Shown piece after piece: positions 38,536 through 51,580 of a stretch of DNA of 64,000 bases. Every line of letters starts with the position of its first letter. Position 1 is the stretch's first letter. Below the pieces are notes generated by a model. It was not told the DNA's origin, did no database searches, and saw only the letters and a program-made list of their open reading frames with translations. Source of the stretch: Prunus persica (taxonomy: Eukaryota > Streptophyta > Magnoliopsida > Rosales > Rosaceae); assembly GCF_000346465.2 (NCBI RefSeq), contig NC_034011.1:4988440-5052439 (forward strand). Direction: 5' to 3'. Both the position numbers and the translations under genes were made by a program.

Positions 38536-41143
38536 TTCTTGATTTTCCTTGCAAAGCCACCAAACTCCAAATCTAGGCTCAAATTATAGGATCTGTGTCT
38601 CTGTGTGTTGTGTGTGTTCGAAGTTCCAAACTTTATAACCTTTGTGTGTGTGGCTTCTCTGCTTTCTCTCAAATTCAGCTGGAAATAACCAATTTAAATA
38701 CAAAAGTATATTCAATTCTAAAAAGGGTACTTGGATTCCTTTCTGGGTTCTCTGTTTTCTATATGCAGCAGCAGCAACAGCAAAAACAACAAGAGCAAAA
38801 AAAAAAAAAAAACTCTTTTTTCTCACTTGCTGCAAAGAATTAATATGCCACAAAAGTGTCTATCTTTTTCTATGCCTGAGGGAAACAGAATCCAAATCCT
38901 TATGCTTTCTCAATTTCCTCACCTTCTGGACCAAGAACTTTTCTCTCTTTGCTTTCCACAAGGGAACGAAACAAAAGCCACCGGTTACCAATTTGTGGGG
39001 GTGTTGCCTAAGCCTAGCAGAGGAAACGGCCAATGCTTTCTTTTCAAAGAGGCAGTGAGGGGCTGCCACCTGTACGAATGGGTAGTGCACACGTGGCAGC
39101 TGAGTCTTGTTTGAGTGCTTTTTTTTTTTTTTTTTTTTTTTTTTTTTGGGTCTGAATTGTTTGAGTGCTTTCAGCCTAGTGTCATTAAGCAACCAACTTC
39201 TTCTGTGGGATGGTGATTCACGACCCAATAACCCATTTTCAGTGGTTCGGCTGATGCAGCAAGAAAGAAAATGATGAAACCAGAAAAGAAAAAAAAAAAC
39301 CTGGCCGCTGGCTGATAATGGGTTCCTATAATAACATGTGAAAAGTTTACAGAGACTGCACAAGTGGGGTGTACGAATGTTTGGCTTTATGTGCCAATTG
39401 CCAGAGTGTTTGGTTTTGTAACGAGGAAAGTTTGCAAATTCATACACGTTTGTTTGTCTGTTTGTTAGGCAGAAGAAGGTGACATCACATTCATTTGTTG
39501 TTGCCTTTGCATTATGCATAAACAGTCAATCAATCAGTCATGTTGCTTATAATATAATCATATCATCCGGATCAGAAAACGTCACAGATTTATTTTCAAT
39601 GTTTTGTTGTTTGTGAATCATATGTGATCATATCGGAGTACCATGTAGGAATGATACTAATGATATGTTTAGTTACTTGAATAAATAAATAAAAGCACGC
39701 AAAAAGTTTGTAGAGCATTTACTCATGCACTCGAGATCTTAAGTTCGATTCCCTTCTTCATATCATTTGTATCAAAAGAAAAACATACATTAATATGTTA
39801 GTAAACAAAGGAATTAGAATAAGTTCGACACATATTTCAGGTAAATAAACATATCATAAAACAAACAAATTCCAGTTCAAGTAATTTAACAGTGATGTTG
39901 CAGCTCCTTACAGCTGTTATAAATTGATGCAGAGTTTTTGTAGTTTTTTTTTTTAAAAATCTTGTGTGGAGTTTTTGCAGGGTTTTTATTGTTTTCTATT
40001 AGTCATTTAGTAAGGTTTTTTCTTTTTGGGACTGAGGTGGTTCATAAAGTGAACGGTCAATGGACATCAAGTTGTAAAATATGATTTGTAGAACTTTGTA
40101 GAACTAACTGTACTGCTCTTAGAGACAATTACAATATCAAATATACGACCTGAAAGGCTGTGCTCAATGGGGCAGGCTTGGATTGGATGAATAACTTGGC
40201 CTAAATATGAAAAAAAACTTTCTTGTAACAAGGATAGGCATTATTAATTTTCGGACCTAGTGGTCATTAAATTAGTGGGAAAAAAAAATTTTATTCTTTC
40301 TCCTTGAGTGTCTAAAACTTTTATTCTTTTTTCTTTTTTGTTGTGGCTGGTGAGGGTGGGGGTCGTTTTGCTGGGAAGAGGGTGAAGTTGGTGTTGTTTT
40401 GCCCATTATAAAGAACTTGAAAATACTATTTTTCTCAGAAAATGTAACAACATGAGCAACGCTACTGATAAAAGTGAAGTTGCGGGACTACATCAACTAT
40501 TTTGCAAATACAATGATCAAAATGTGAATCAGTTACAAATTAAGGACTATTGCTCCTAAAAACCCTAATAGACAAATAATGTGTGCCTTCCCAATCACGA
40601 ACATTTCCTCCGGCCAATGATTTTCTACTTATCTTAAAAATTCTTTGAAGAAATGCATAAGTCACGGTATGAGGCCCAAAATTCATAGCCCACAATGTGC
40701 TAGAGGCCTATTGACCCCACAACTTGCAAGTCGGGTCATAGGCCATACATTTTGTTCCAAGGCTAACCCAATTCGACTTATCGATCGAAACCAAGCATAT
40801 GTTACCACACTAGTTAATAAGAAAATGAACCCATTTTAGTAACTCAATTTTCTTTAGTCTTTGATGGTATTGAGCTTGACATGAGAAATTATTGTATGGT
40901 ACTGAAATATACAGCTGCTTAATTCTTGCGGGATGAGAATGGATGTTTGGTCGCATACTCGTAAATGTATGGAATACTCTCCAACTTAGCCAGCCCATAA
41001 TTAGAGTTGGGCTTGGATTGATGGTTTGAGTTGGGGCAAGACTTATTAGCCGAATTGCACCCAGTCAGGAGACTCAGAGTCAGGTGATAGAATATTAACC
41101 AGTCCTGGTAGGAGGAGCGCAGCGAATCCCAAGTCCCGACCCA
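38536..41143. other. upstream region of BAC2-like copy B and intergenic DNA
   Basis: 38600-39420 is the duplicated promoter (see 34031-36170) and carries a run of about 30 T at 39119-39148. A SINE 3'-half lies at about 39710-39785 ('ctcgagatcttaagttcgat', then 'tcatttgtatcaaaag'). From 39800 to 41100 there is AT-rich DNA without a gene signal. Confidence 0.5.
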
Positions 41144-42216
41144 ATGGCGTTGCGGAGCCTGACGCTGCCTCTGCCTTTCCCCGCCGTAATTCCACCATTA
41201 CCACCACCTTCTTCTTCTTCTTCGTCGTCGTCATCTTCTTCTTGTTTGTGTAGTTTTAGACCATACCAGTATAAACCCAATCCCGGTTGCTCTATCGCTC
41301 TCCGCGCAAAACCCATCAGCTTTCTCAACCGTCGGAGGCAAAGCCATGTCGTTCGGATGGCTCCCGAGGAAGAAAAGTTGACCCGTCGCTCCCCTCTCGA
41401 TTTTCCCATTGTAAGTTTTTCTCAGACATCTATATCTCTCTCTGGGTAATTTTGTCAAACACGTTCTGTGCTTTGTATGCTTCTATAATTTGTTCTATTG
41501 TCTCAGTATTTGCTTATAATGCTCGGAATTTTGCATTTTGAAATCATTTCACACAATCTTGTTGGGCTCAGCAGCACGAGGGTTCCTGTTTATTTGGTAG
41601 TTGCTTAAGAAGCTTGCTTGAATTGGATGTCGTAATTATCAGCATTAGTATATGACTCAAAACATAATATTTCTTTGTTTTTTTCTTTTTCTCTTTTGAT
41701 AAAAACATAATATTTCTAAGTTCATGATACACAAGGTTTCAAGTTGAATTAATGGTGTGGTGTCTTAGGCCAAGGCTTTGAGAGGTTTGTTGCTTCCTCA
41801 ATACTCAAGTTAATGAGAAATCAACATTCAAATGGTTTTAGAGAAAAGTTGTTTAATTAAGCAAACACTTGTGTACTGGGGTTTAGAATACAAGGTCCAA
41901 AGCTGCATCTAACCTGAGTTTATAATTGACCTGGCACTTGGACTGTGCCGTAGATTTTAGATCTTGATTCTTAACTAGGTCCACTCAGTAAGTTTTGCTT
42001 ATCTTGTGTGCATTGCAGGAATGGGAACGACCTAAGCCCGGGAGGAGACCGGATATATTTCCCCAGTTTAGCCCAATGAAAACACCATTACCGCCTCCAC
42101 TGCCAGCGGATCCTCCAGAAGAAGATGAAGAAGAGGAAGAAAAGAAAGAGGAGGAGGAAGAAGAAGGAGAAGAAGATCCTGACAAGGAGAACCCAGAAGA
42201 CCCAGGACAGCAGTAG
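41144..42216 (+). CDS. small plant protein, probably plastid-targeted, function unknown
   Basis: Two exons, 41144-41410 and 42019-42216 (GT-AG, phase 0), encode 154 residues. The N-terminus (MALRSLTLPLPFPAVIPPLP, then a run of about 12 Ser, then basic residues) is rich in Ser and Arg with no acidic residues, as in chloroplast transit peptides. The mature part has RRSPLDFPIEWERPKPGRRP and DIFPQFSPMKTPLPPPLPAD, a proline-rich conserved core spanning the intron junction. A Glu/Asp-rich tail of about 40 residues follows and ends DPGQQ. No enzyme motif. I recall unnamed plant proteins with the EWERPKPGRRPDIFPQFSPM core but know no function. Confidence 0.85.
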
Positions 42217-42737
42217 TTATGCAACGAACCGGAGGAGTTTGTGGAGCATATTTCACTGATGTGCTGCTGCTTTGTGCATTTGAAGCTTCCCAAGTTAGGC
42301 TGATATATGTGGATGTGATACTATTTGATAGAACGAAAGATGGATATATAGAGTTGAAGCTGTTGAAACAACTTTCTTAGAATAATACTAAAATGTGCTT
42401 GTTGCCTGATTACTTAGATATAATGCTGTTTTGATAAGCAAATCGAAATAATGCTGTTTTGTGCTTTTGCTTTTCTTAAATAAGAGGGCTATAGCCGTTC
42501 AATGAGAAGTTGCTGCTTAAAAGTGATTTATGGCTTGTTTGGGAGTGATTCTAGATAGGCTAATAATCACTTTCATAAGAATCATTTTAAAGTGATTTTA
42601 TGAAGAAGCTTATTCTAATAATCGCTTAAAATCACAATTATGGAAAAGCACGAGAGGTGCTTCTTCCCCATAAATGATTTTGGCCCAAAATTACTTCCAA
42701 AACGATGTGCTTCCACTTTAGTTTTAAACATTAATTA
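42217..42737. other. 3' region and MITE-like AT-rich sequence
   Basis: 42217-42500 is probable 3' UTR. 42530-42720 ('cttgtttgggagtgattcta...') has the wording of a hAT or Harbinger MITE end, but no matching right end or target duplication was found. Confidence 0.35.
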
Positions 42738-43178
42738 GAGCACTTCCACCCTTAACCTTTTGCCATGGCAAAAGGGGGCCTAAGCTCCAAACATAACTTG
42801 CACACATTACGTTTTGCCATGACAAAAAGTGGGCCTTATGAAACTGGGCAAATTCAAAGGCAAGACTTGCCTGGCTGTTGCCTGGGCAAGCTAACGTCAT
42901 GCCAATGTCAACGACCACTTTAAACACCAAAAAAATGGAAAAAAAAGAAGGAAAAAATTCAGAATTTTTTCCCTATAAATACCCAGCCATCACTCCCTAT
43001 ACCAAAATTCATACAAATTCATCTCCTCATATCTCATGTGAATAGTGATTACCCTTGGATTGCCATGACAATGGATGAGAATGCATCAAAAATTGCTAGG
43101 ACAATCACTATTCATGTGAATAATATCTGCCCTTACTTCTCCTTGTCCTTTGTCATTTCACAATGGGTGGAAGTGCTC
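42738..43178. mobile_element. Harbinger-like MITE (441 bp)
   Basis: Perfect 14-15 bp inverted repeats GAGCACTTCCACCC at 42738 and its complement ending at 43178. The left flank is TTA (42735-42737) and the right flank TAC, so the right target copy is mutated. The interior shares 'ccatggca', 'gaatagtgattaccc' and 'ctattcatgtgaataatatctgccc' with the 12.9 kb element. Confidence 0.75.
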
Positions 43179-43563
43179 TACACAGGATGGATCTGGCTTA
43201 TTTGCTTAAGGGAGATGTAAAGACCACTCTAAAATTTGGAGCGAGAGGATATTTATTTATTTATAAAATAAAAAATACCAACCTCTCTCGCCTGACACAT
43301 GAGACAACAAATTCAGAGCAAAGAAAGATAATGCTGCAAAGAAAGCTTAAGAAAGAAAACGCCGGAAGGCTCAAGATAGGCAAACTCCAACTAACTTATT
43401 TAGACATAGTCATACTGTTACACACTGAAAGTCACTCATGCGTCTAGCAGCACATTAGAAACTAGACCATCACATAAATTGAAAGACTTCAACACAATAG
43501 TGTTTATAATTACAGCCCAAGAAAAATATATTGCACCCCAACTAGGGGGTTCTAATAACCCTC

Positions 43564-44668
43564 TCATTTCTTCCCACTTTTCTTGAGCCCAGCACCTCCA
43601 AAGGATCCCTTCTGTTGTGCCTTGGCTCTAAGCTCCTTCAGTGCCTGTTCATGACAAGAAGGAAAATTTAATCAATAATTTGTCAAAACCCAATAAAGGA
43701 ACCAGGATATGCTAAGAAACGACAGAAATCCTGACCTTTTCCTCATCTTTTTTCTTCTGAATGTTGGCCAAATCAGACTGCACGCAGCAAATAAAATTCT
43801 TAGTGCAAGGGGGCATATAACAAGTAAATTCAAGAGGCTTGCATAAGTATTTGAATAAACATAAAAGAAGAATTTAGCTGGAATGCGATTAGGAAAAATC
43901 GCAGTTTGAAGAGCTCCTTCAGTTCTAGATTCAAAGCAAGCAGGATTCAAGATAAAAGTGCAAGAAGTCATGAGATAGCATAGCATGTGGCGTGGCATAA
44001 TGCCATAAAATTAACCATAAAAGATTGCTTGGGGGCAAATGTAACCCATGCTATTAGCTGAACATTGAACATCTGCTAGTCAAAGAGATTTCCTGGGTAA
44101 CTAATACTAAAAAGATAATTTCATCTTTTATACGCCTAAAGTAAACAACTACTTGGGTCATCACACAAATTATTGAACTTTTTTTAAAAGTATTAAATCA
44201 AGCAGCCTGTTTCTACCTATTATATTGGATGTTTTAGAATTCAATTTCTTTTTCAACCGCTAAGAACATCTTAATATTAAGACCTCCCTATACACCAGAT
44301 CAACATCAAACCCAGACAATTAAACCCATCTATTCCTACAATTATTTCCTTTTCTCAGTAATTAGTAAGATCCTGAGTACATAACCGACCACCAAAGCTT
44401 CCAACTTTAAAATTCGACAATCAATTTAAACAATCATCAGCAATACCTCGTCGTACTCTTTCTTCTCGGACTTGGGTTGCTTCAAAGGCTTCGCCTTTCC
44501 ACCTAAAAGAAGAACAAAAGTATAATTTCTGAATTCAAGATCCCAAAATTAACAAAATTTTAGGGTTGCTTTTCCTATCTTTTTGATTGACACGAAATAA
44601 GAGTCAGAATTGAAAATCGAATCTAATAAAATCTAGGGTTCTTACGACGTACCTTGCTTGGAAGACAT
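43564..44668 (-). CDS. TMA7: translation machinery-associated protein TMA7
   Basis: Four exons, 44668-44653, 44502-44447, 43777-43736 and 43644-43564, all GT-AG and in frame, encode 64 residues, the normal family length. Sequence in order: MSSKQGGKAKPLKQPKSEKK, EYDESDLANIQKKKDEEKAL, KELRAKAQQKGSFGGAGLKK, SGKK. Tma7 (CCDC72 in animals) co-purifies with ribosomes in yeast; its molecular role is not well defined. The very small first coding exon (16 nt) makes this gene easy to miss by ORF search. Arabidopsis has copies at At1g15270 and At3g16040 (from memory), next to the homologues of other genes in this window. Confidence 0.95.
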
Positions 44669-45459
44669 GGCTGCGATCTAGGCAAAAGGCTTGGGTCGAA
44701 TCTGAGAGGAAGGAGGAATTCCCAGGACAACCCTACTGCAATAATACGCACAGCCTTGCTATGACTGGTTTACAAATCATCTTTATATAGTGGATACTTG
44801 CACGTGCTTCTCACGTGCATGAGTCAATCCTTTTGGTCATCTACCTCCAATTATTTCTTTTTCTTTTTTTCTTTTTTAAAAAGGTGTACAATTTTGTCAA
44901 TCGGTTGGCGAAAAAGATAAAATGTGAATAAATTTACCATTATTAGTTTTTCTGCCTTTGTGAAATTGTAGAAACTAAACAAATTATTTAATTCAAGTTT
45001 TACCTGTTTTAAAAATTAATTGAGAGTGTCTTTTTTGGGTAATTTCTGCTGCGCAATGGAAAGGTTTAAAATGACTTGTTTTTAGAGTTTTTTGTGGTTG
45101 AGAGATTGCTCAGTTGGCAATCACATTTCTTCTCTAAAAACAGGTGACAATACTTTCACAATTCTTTATTTATTATTTCTAAATTAAGAGACAGAAAGAG
45201 AGGTAAAAAAGAGGAGATGAAGAAGAATACAAACGCATTCAATCCATCATATTCTAGTTGAATTTACAAGCACATTAAAAAAAATTATTAAAATAAAAAA
45301 GATTTCCAACTCTTCATCATGGATTGTTCATTTACACATCCACCATTCATTGTATTTGATCATCAGATAAATGAATTCTTGAAAGAATCATATGTGGCAT
45401 GTATCTGTCCACCCACCATTGTGCTTGAACACACACGCATATTTACATGGTTACTGCAT
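44669..45459. other. intergenic; TMA7 promoter
   Basis: Near the TMA7 start on the minus strand, 'actatataaagatg' (about 44784-44797) is a TATA box candidate. Two CACGTG G-box cores lie just beyond it (about 44801-44817, 'gcacgtgcttctcacgtgc'). The rest is AT-rich with no gene. Confidence 0.5.
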
Positions 45460-48400
45460 TTACCTTGCTTCCATCACTGAGATTGTTACATCATTTGTGG
45501 AGCAGATTTCAGACTTATTTTCAGCCATCTCTCGCTCTGCCCTAACTGTATTTAGGAAATATGCTGGCTGTTTTGGTGGTGGTAATGGAATGCTTTCATT
45601 TGAGAGCATGGAAACAACATCTGGCATTGTTGGCCTGTCTGCTGCATGATCTTGTACACACAAGAGACTCACATGAATGCATCTTAGTACTTCAGTAATG
45701 GGGCAAGATTCACCCAACACCGGGTCTACTAGCTCGAATCCTCTATCTTCATTCCAGAGCTGCCATGCCTGAATGAAACAAGAGCATGTAATTCAGCAGT
45801 TGCATACAAATGGGAAGGACTTGATGGCTGTATGAAAATTTTCTCCTGACATATAATCGATTATGTTATGTTGCCAAATTGTCAATTTGCACGATTGGTT
45901 AAGTGAGATTTTTCTCAGACATCAAGAGAATATCACCTTGTGGACATAAGCCATATTTAGTTATGAGAACTTACATATCCAATGAGGTTGAGTTGATACT
46001 TGAAATGATAGTTACTGTTATTTTTCTTCCCACTCACAATCTCTAGCAGTAGGACTCCAAAGCTGAACACATCAGTTTTTATGGACACAATGCCTTTCAT
46101 GGCGTACTCCGGAGACATATAACCGCTGCAGTAATACAAAAAAGAAACTTAAGCAGTTGAAAAATGCAGACATTGCACAGTACAGACAGGTAAAATTTGT
46201 GGATGCAGTACTTACTATGTCCCAACAACTCTATTTGTGTTTTCTTCCATCTCATTCAAACCAAATATTCTAGCCATGCCAAAATCAGATACTTTTGGGT
46301 TCAGATCCTTGTCAAGTAAAACGTTGCTGGCCTTTAAATCTCTGTGAATCACTTTTAGTCTTGAATATTTATGAAGATAAATCAGTCCTTGAGCAATCCC
46401 CTCTATGACGCTGAAGCGTTTCTTCCAATTTAACACATTCTTTCTCTGATCATCTGCTTCAGGATAAAATGTAATATCAAGTAATTGAATATCAGTGCCC
46501 CAGAATTAGGAATAGCAGAAATGTATGTGCAAATCTGCTAGTGATGTGATGGGCAAGGAGCTACCAAAGAGGATGAAATCTAAGCTTTTGTTAGGCATGT
46601 ACTCATAGATCAATATTTTTTCTTCTCCCTGGATGCAGAATCCTAGAAGCCTCACAAGATTAGTGTGCTGGAGTTTGGCAACAAGGATGGCTTCATTCTT
46701 GAATTCCACTAGCCCTTGTCCTGAGCTTCTTGAAAGTCTCTTTATTGCTACTTCTTGCCCATCAAGTAATTTTCCCTGAAATTATGATTCTTTTAGGGTG
46801 TACTTGTACCAAGAAAATAAACTTGGAATTTAAACAAAACTCGGGATTTGTAAAATGACATATACTAATGAAACACAACATTTTCTAATGTAAATATTAT
46901 ACCTTATAAACAGGTCCAAAACCACCCTCCCCTAGCTTATTTGCTGCTGAGAAACAGTTTGTAGCAAGAGCTATTGTTTCAAAACTGAACATCTGCAACT
47001 CATTATTGCTTGTCTTCCCATCTTTCTGATGTCTTCTCCCTTCACCAAGTTCATGTAATAGGATATTGTATGTCATTCTTTGCGACCGAGAACCTCTTGC
47101 TTTGGATTTTTTCCACAGGACATAGCAGCAGGAGCAGAGTAGAGGGAAAAGAGCAGTTCCTCCTACCAAAATGGTTAGCCATATCCACCACAGCCGTACT
47201 GCATTGACAAATAGATTTCATTAGTTATGTCAAACTGGCCAGGATTGTTCTTTCCTTATTTGTTCCATTTCTGTTATAAAATCATGTTTGTAAGTAATTA
47301 AGATCAGCTCATCTATTTGAAATAAGTACTTTTTACTAAGAAAACTAAAAAATTTCTCATCAAAAGAAGTTTGACTTTAACTCATAAACTGAAAACTAGT
47401 TACCTTTTGATTCAAGGATGTGTATTTCTCTCAGGATACCTAGGTTGTCTTGTGTGAACGTTGTCCCTTTGGTCCAAATCTCACAGCCGGTACCATCATC
47501 ATTTGCAGAAGCATAAGCAATACAGGAACAAAGTTTGAAGCACTCATCCCAACAATCAATGAGAGTGAGATTCTCATTTTCATGGAACTTAATCCCACCA
47601 CGAGACATGAGACCCATTTTCAACACGAATTTCTCACCGGGGCTCCGGCAGTCGGGAAGCTTCTCCTGAACACACCCATCTTTCAAGGAAGAGTTGGTGG
47701 AAGATGTACATGAAACTCCTGTAAAGATGGAATCCATCCCAAAACCCCTGAGTTCACCCTCTGCACTTAGCATGAGCCTTGGGAAAATAGTGGTACCTTT
47801 ATCAACTGAATAACTGAAGTATGTTTCATTCCCATTTGATATGTAGCTAAAGTTGTACTTATAATAATTGCAAAACTCATACATGAAGCTGAAGCACCCA
47901 TTGTTCCAAGGCCCACTAGTCCAGTAGATGCTTCCTCTCCACCATATGACCATTTGTTTTAAACCAGTCGGGTCCAAGCCAAGTGTAAATGACCCTATGG
48001 CAGGCAAATTATCAGTTCTCCATGAAGTTAGAGTCCAATTGAGGCCAGTTTTTCTGTCAAACCCCAGTTTCATTTTTGGCAAAAGTGTGCCAGTTGGATA
48101 ATCAAAGCTTTGCCACAACTCCTGTTTTATAGATCCATCAGGGTTCAGTTCACTGAGCACAAAATTGCCACTGTCAAGTAGAGTAGCACTAGTATTTACT
48201 GCTTCTTGATGAACTGAATATAGCTCAATAGAATCTCCTATGTTGTATAAAATTTTCAAGTTACCATACTGATCAATTGTGAGAACTCCAGAGTTTTCAA
48301 GAATCGGATTGTTACGGTTTGCGATCCACGCTGCCTTTTCATTGTTTCTGTTGTACCATATTCCTAAGTAAGAAGTATTTGAATTTCCAGGTTTGAAGAA

Positions 48401-48553
48401 TCCTAACCTGAAAATCCCAGAAGCTGAAAACAGCTGCATCCCATCCTTGAGCTGTTGGCCTTGTGCTAAAGTATCAGTTTGAGAGTCAGAGGGCCCTATG
48501 AAGATTATGCAGCAGCAACACAGAATACAAAGAAGTATGAGATTTCTTTCCAT
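45460..48553 (-). CDS. G-type lectin S-receptor-like serine/threonine kinase
   Basis: Six exons, 48553-47404, 47198-46903, 46775-46565, 46453-46216, 46125-45975 and 45768-45460, encode 784 residues. The start [20 protein letters not shown] is a signal peptide; an upstream in-frame Met (48613) would hide it. A B-lectin domain (about 25-150; [37 protein letters not shown]) is followed by a cysteine-rich PAN-like segment (about 320-375; [20 protein letters not shown]). The transmembrane helix is [20 protein letters not shown]. The kinase has [27 protein letters not shown] (an RD kinase), DFGMARIFG and [12 protein letters not shown]. The C-terminal tail ends TISVMEAR. These plasma-membrane receptors (CES101/At1g67520-like group) are implicated in defence and development; the ligand is unknown. 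All key kinase residues are present, so it looks functional. Confidence 0.93.
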
Positions 48554-48721
48554 GAACCTACAAGTACAAGCCTTGGCTTTGTTAAGCCAATAAGTCTTGC
48601 CTTGAGGATACAAAAGTTAAAGTCAAAACAACTCTCTCCCAAAAAAAAAAAAAAAAGTCAAAGAAACTTTTAAATTGCAGCCTCATAAATTGACTTTAAA
48701 GGGAATAAAAAATTTTAAGAA

Positions 48722-48970
48722 TGTTGTAATGTCAAAGATGGATCCCAAAATGGTAGACCTCACTACCTAATTGATTGAAGAACATCATAATGAAAGTATT
48801 GTGGAAGTGGAATCCATGTCATTGCATATTCACAGGAAGCCAACAGACTTTGCATATAAGCGGGCTTACTCCTTTGTTGTAATAGACAGAGAAAACATTC
48901 AATGAAAAGATCAGGCTTCTATGCCTTTTCTCCATCTCAATTCTCTCCATAATCTCTTTAGTTTACAACA
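48722..48970 (+). repeat. 5' LTR
   Basis: 249 bp with TG...CA ends. 'cttctatgccttttctccatctcaattctctccat' precedes the CA end. See the parent element. Confidence 0.92.
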
Positions 48971-49849
48971 CGTTATCAGCACGAATTCGCTTTCAAATAT
49001 ACCAACTGAAATCTCTGATGAAACCCAGATTCTTTCCCCTACCTTCCTCCCTCTCTTGCCATTTCTTCAGCTTTCCTTGTATGTCTCCGTGTTAGAGAGA
49101 CAGAGGAAGATAATAGAAAATTGTCAAGCAATTGATGCAGCAATTTTGGTTATCAACATCCAAGTGGGAAAGAAAGAAAAAAAATTTGGTCTGTGAGTAC
49201 AAGTGAGATCACGAAGACCAATCCTAGCCACTATGTTGATCTGCTCATCTCCACCACCTTGTGCCCCTCCAATCCTAACAAAAATAGTGATAAAATAATA
49301 AAACCCCTCTACGCCATGTAAATATCCTGGGAGGCAGGTGGCCTTCCATGTAAATGAAGGTTCAACAAATTTTGGCTATCACTTCTGGTAGAGTTTGAGG
49401 ATGGAGATGGCGACGTTGGATCAATGCATATAAAACCAGTCAACTAATGCTCTTGTTCTTGGCCAAGTTTACAAGCTCAACACCACTCAAGAGGTGATGA
49501 AGGGTTTATGGGCAAAGAAGCAAGCAAAGGTGAAGAGAAGCAACTCAAACCAGGTGGAAGCAGAGCAGCCACAGAAGAAGGAAGAGAAGTGTTCTGCATT
49601 TTGGTATTGATAGAACCCACCGAAAGAATAGAGAACCCACTGAAAAAAAATAATAATAAGTCATCTGCTTCCTTATCTTTCAATTACTTTAGTATTATCC
49701 TACACTATTTAACTTGTTCTGCAGGTGGAAAGGCAGTAGCAAGCTTGATATCCATCACTTTTTGCATATTTTATATAATATGCTATATAGCTAGTATATT
49801 AGTATAATAAGATTATATTATTTCATCATGGTTTTTATTTTCATATTTA

Positions 49850-50285
49850 TTTTATTTACTGTATGGTGTAGGTTTATTACCCATATAACAGTATCTATTT
49901 AAAAGGGTGGTGCGGGTTTATCGTCCACGCCTTTACTTTTATTTAAATGTATGGGGCAGAATTAGTGCCCATACAAGCACGTTTACTTTATCGCAAATTT
50001 ACTTTTACTTAAAGTATGATGTGGAATTAACCCTCATACTTTATGAATTTACTTTACCGCACATTTAATTTTATTTAAGGTATGGTGCGGGATTAACGTC
50101 CATACAGCAAGCAATTTAATTTATGAATTTACTTTACCGCACATTTAATTTTATTTAAGGTATGGTGCGGGATTAACGTCCATACAGCAAGTAATTTAAT
50201 TTATGAATTTATTTTACCGCACATTTACATTTATTTAAAGTATGGTGCGGGTTTATCGTCCATACCAGTAATTTATTTACAAGCA
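49850..50285. repeat. minisatellite with about 79-bp period inside the retrotransposon
   Basis: Two near-identical units (about 50042-50120 and 50121-50200) and a third slightly diverged one (to about 50275) follow several degenerate ones from 49850. Each unit contains GTATGG, 14 bases, then CCATAC, a potential stem-loop, plus 'tttaccgcacattta'. Confidence 0.8.
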
Positions 50286-51580
50286 ATTTATTTTATGGAT
50301 TAATTGTGTTGTATGATGAGTTTTCTTATAGTATGCAGATCAGGACCAGAAGTTCCTTGATCCTCATCATACAATTACATCAGGACTTGAAGATCCTTGA
50401 TGATGATATTAATATGAGAGCTGGCAGTCTCTCCGGTACTATATTTGTAAACATGTGATTTGACTTGACGGTCCATGATCCCTGACATGTAAATAAGGAC
50501 CTGGGGTTCCTTAATGATGTAACAGTACCGTATTGGTTCATAGTGCCGTACACATGAATAATAACTGTACTGGCAAATGTACTGTACACATGAATAGATA
50601 CGTATTCATGACTTGATGAATAGTACCGGATACATGAATAGTAACGTATACATAAATATTAACCATTTTGGGTAAACCGTCACTATACAAAAGGGAACCT
50701 GCAGTTCCTTAAACTCATGGATGAGCAATTAAATGAGATGCCAGAAGTTTCTCAAAATATGGACAATTATGTAAGGGCTTGAAGTCCAGAAATATGTACA
50801 GAAAATTGTAAAAATGTCCATACCATGAGAATATGTGATTTTAGCCCGAAGTTCAAAATCTAAGGGGATTGAATGTCCATACCATGAGAATATGTGATTT
50901 TGGCCTGAAGTTCAAAATCTAACAATGTTGAGAACCTAAAGTTCCAAAAGTTAAATGGACAACCCTTGAGGTATTATTGCAAATTGTGGTACACCACATA
51001 TTTCTTTGGCATAAGAAAATGATGAATTTAATAAAGTTCGATTATGTTATAATCGACACCTCAAGGAAGAAATATATTTTGTGAATTCCGGTTGTTAAGA
51101 ATACACCGTGAAATGGATAATATCAATATAAACCTCAAATGATAAATTGAGGCTCCCCACATATTTTGTTATATCTGGGCCGGAAGCCCATGAACCCAAA
51201 TATATGAGAGATCCCAAACTTGAGGTTGTGGGTATATAGTAGTTAATGCTCTTCACTACTATATTGCGATATTATCATGGCTTTTACTCAATTCATATTT
51301 CATGTCCATTTGAAAGGGCGAATAAATTCTGAGTTTGTGTTTAGCCCAGGCCAAAAGTTCCGGGCTCCCATGCGTTGAAATATGAAATTTGGGAGAGTCG
51401 ATATGGTTATTTGAACCTATAAGGCACAAGGTTCCAAACCGTCATTTTGAAAAGACGTAAAAACCACAGGTGCAAGTTTAAGAATGTATGCAATTATTAT
51501 AACAGGAAAGGAGCATACAACAGATGGATTTTTTCCACCTATAATGAAGGTGCAGGCCCTGTAAAATCTATAAAATTACA

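Noticed and set aside
38860..39519. 219-codon minus-strand frame with a polylysine run
   Set aside because: The polylysine comes from the poly-T tract at 39119-39148 in the duplicated promoter; no domain and no splice support.
41200..42293. Serine- and leucine-rich frames on the minus strand opposite the plastid-protein gene
   Set aside because: Arise from the (TCT)n and (GAA)n tracts coding for poly-Ser and poly-Glu on the plus strand.
48554..48613. Upstream Met for the lectin receptor kinase
   Set aside because: Would bury the signal peptide ([15 protein letters not shown]) behind about 20 polar residues.
49850..50285. CRISPR-like array
   Set aside because: The repeated units are about 79 bp without unique spacers, sit inside a plant retrotransposon, and fit a minisatellite.
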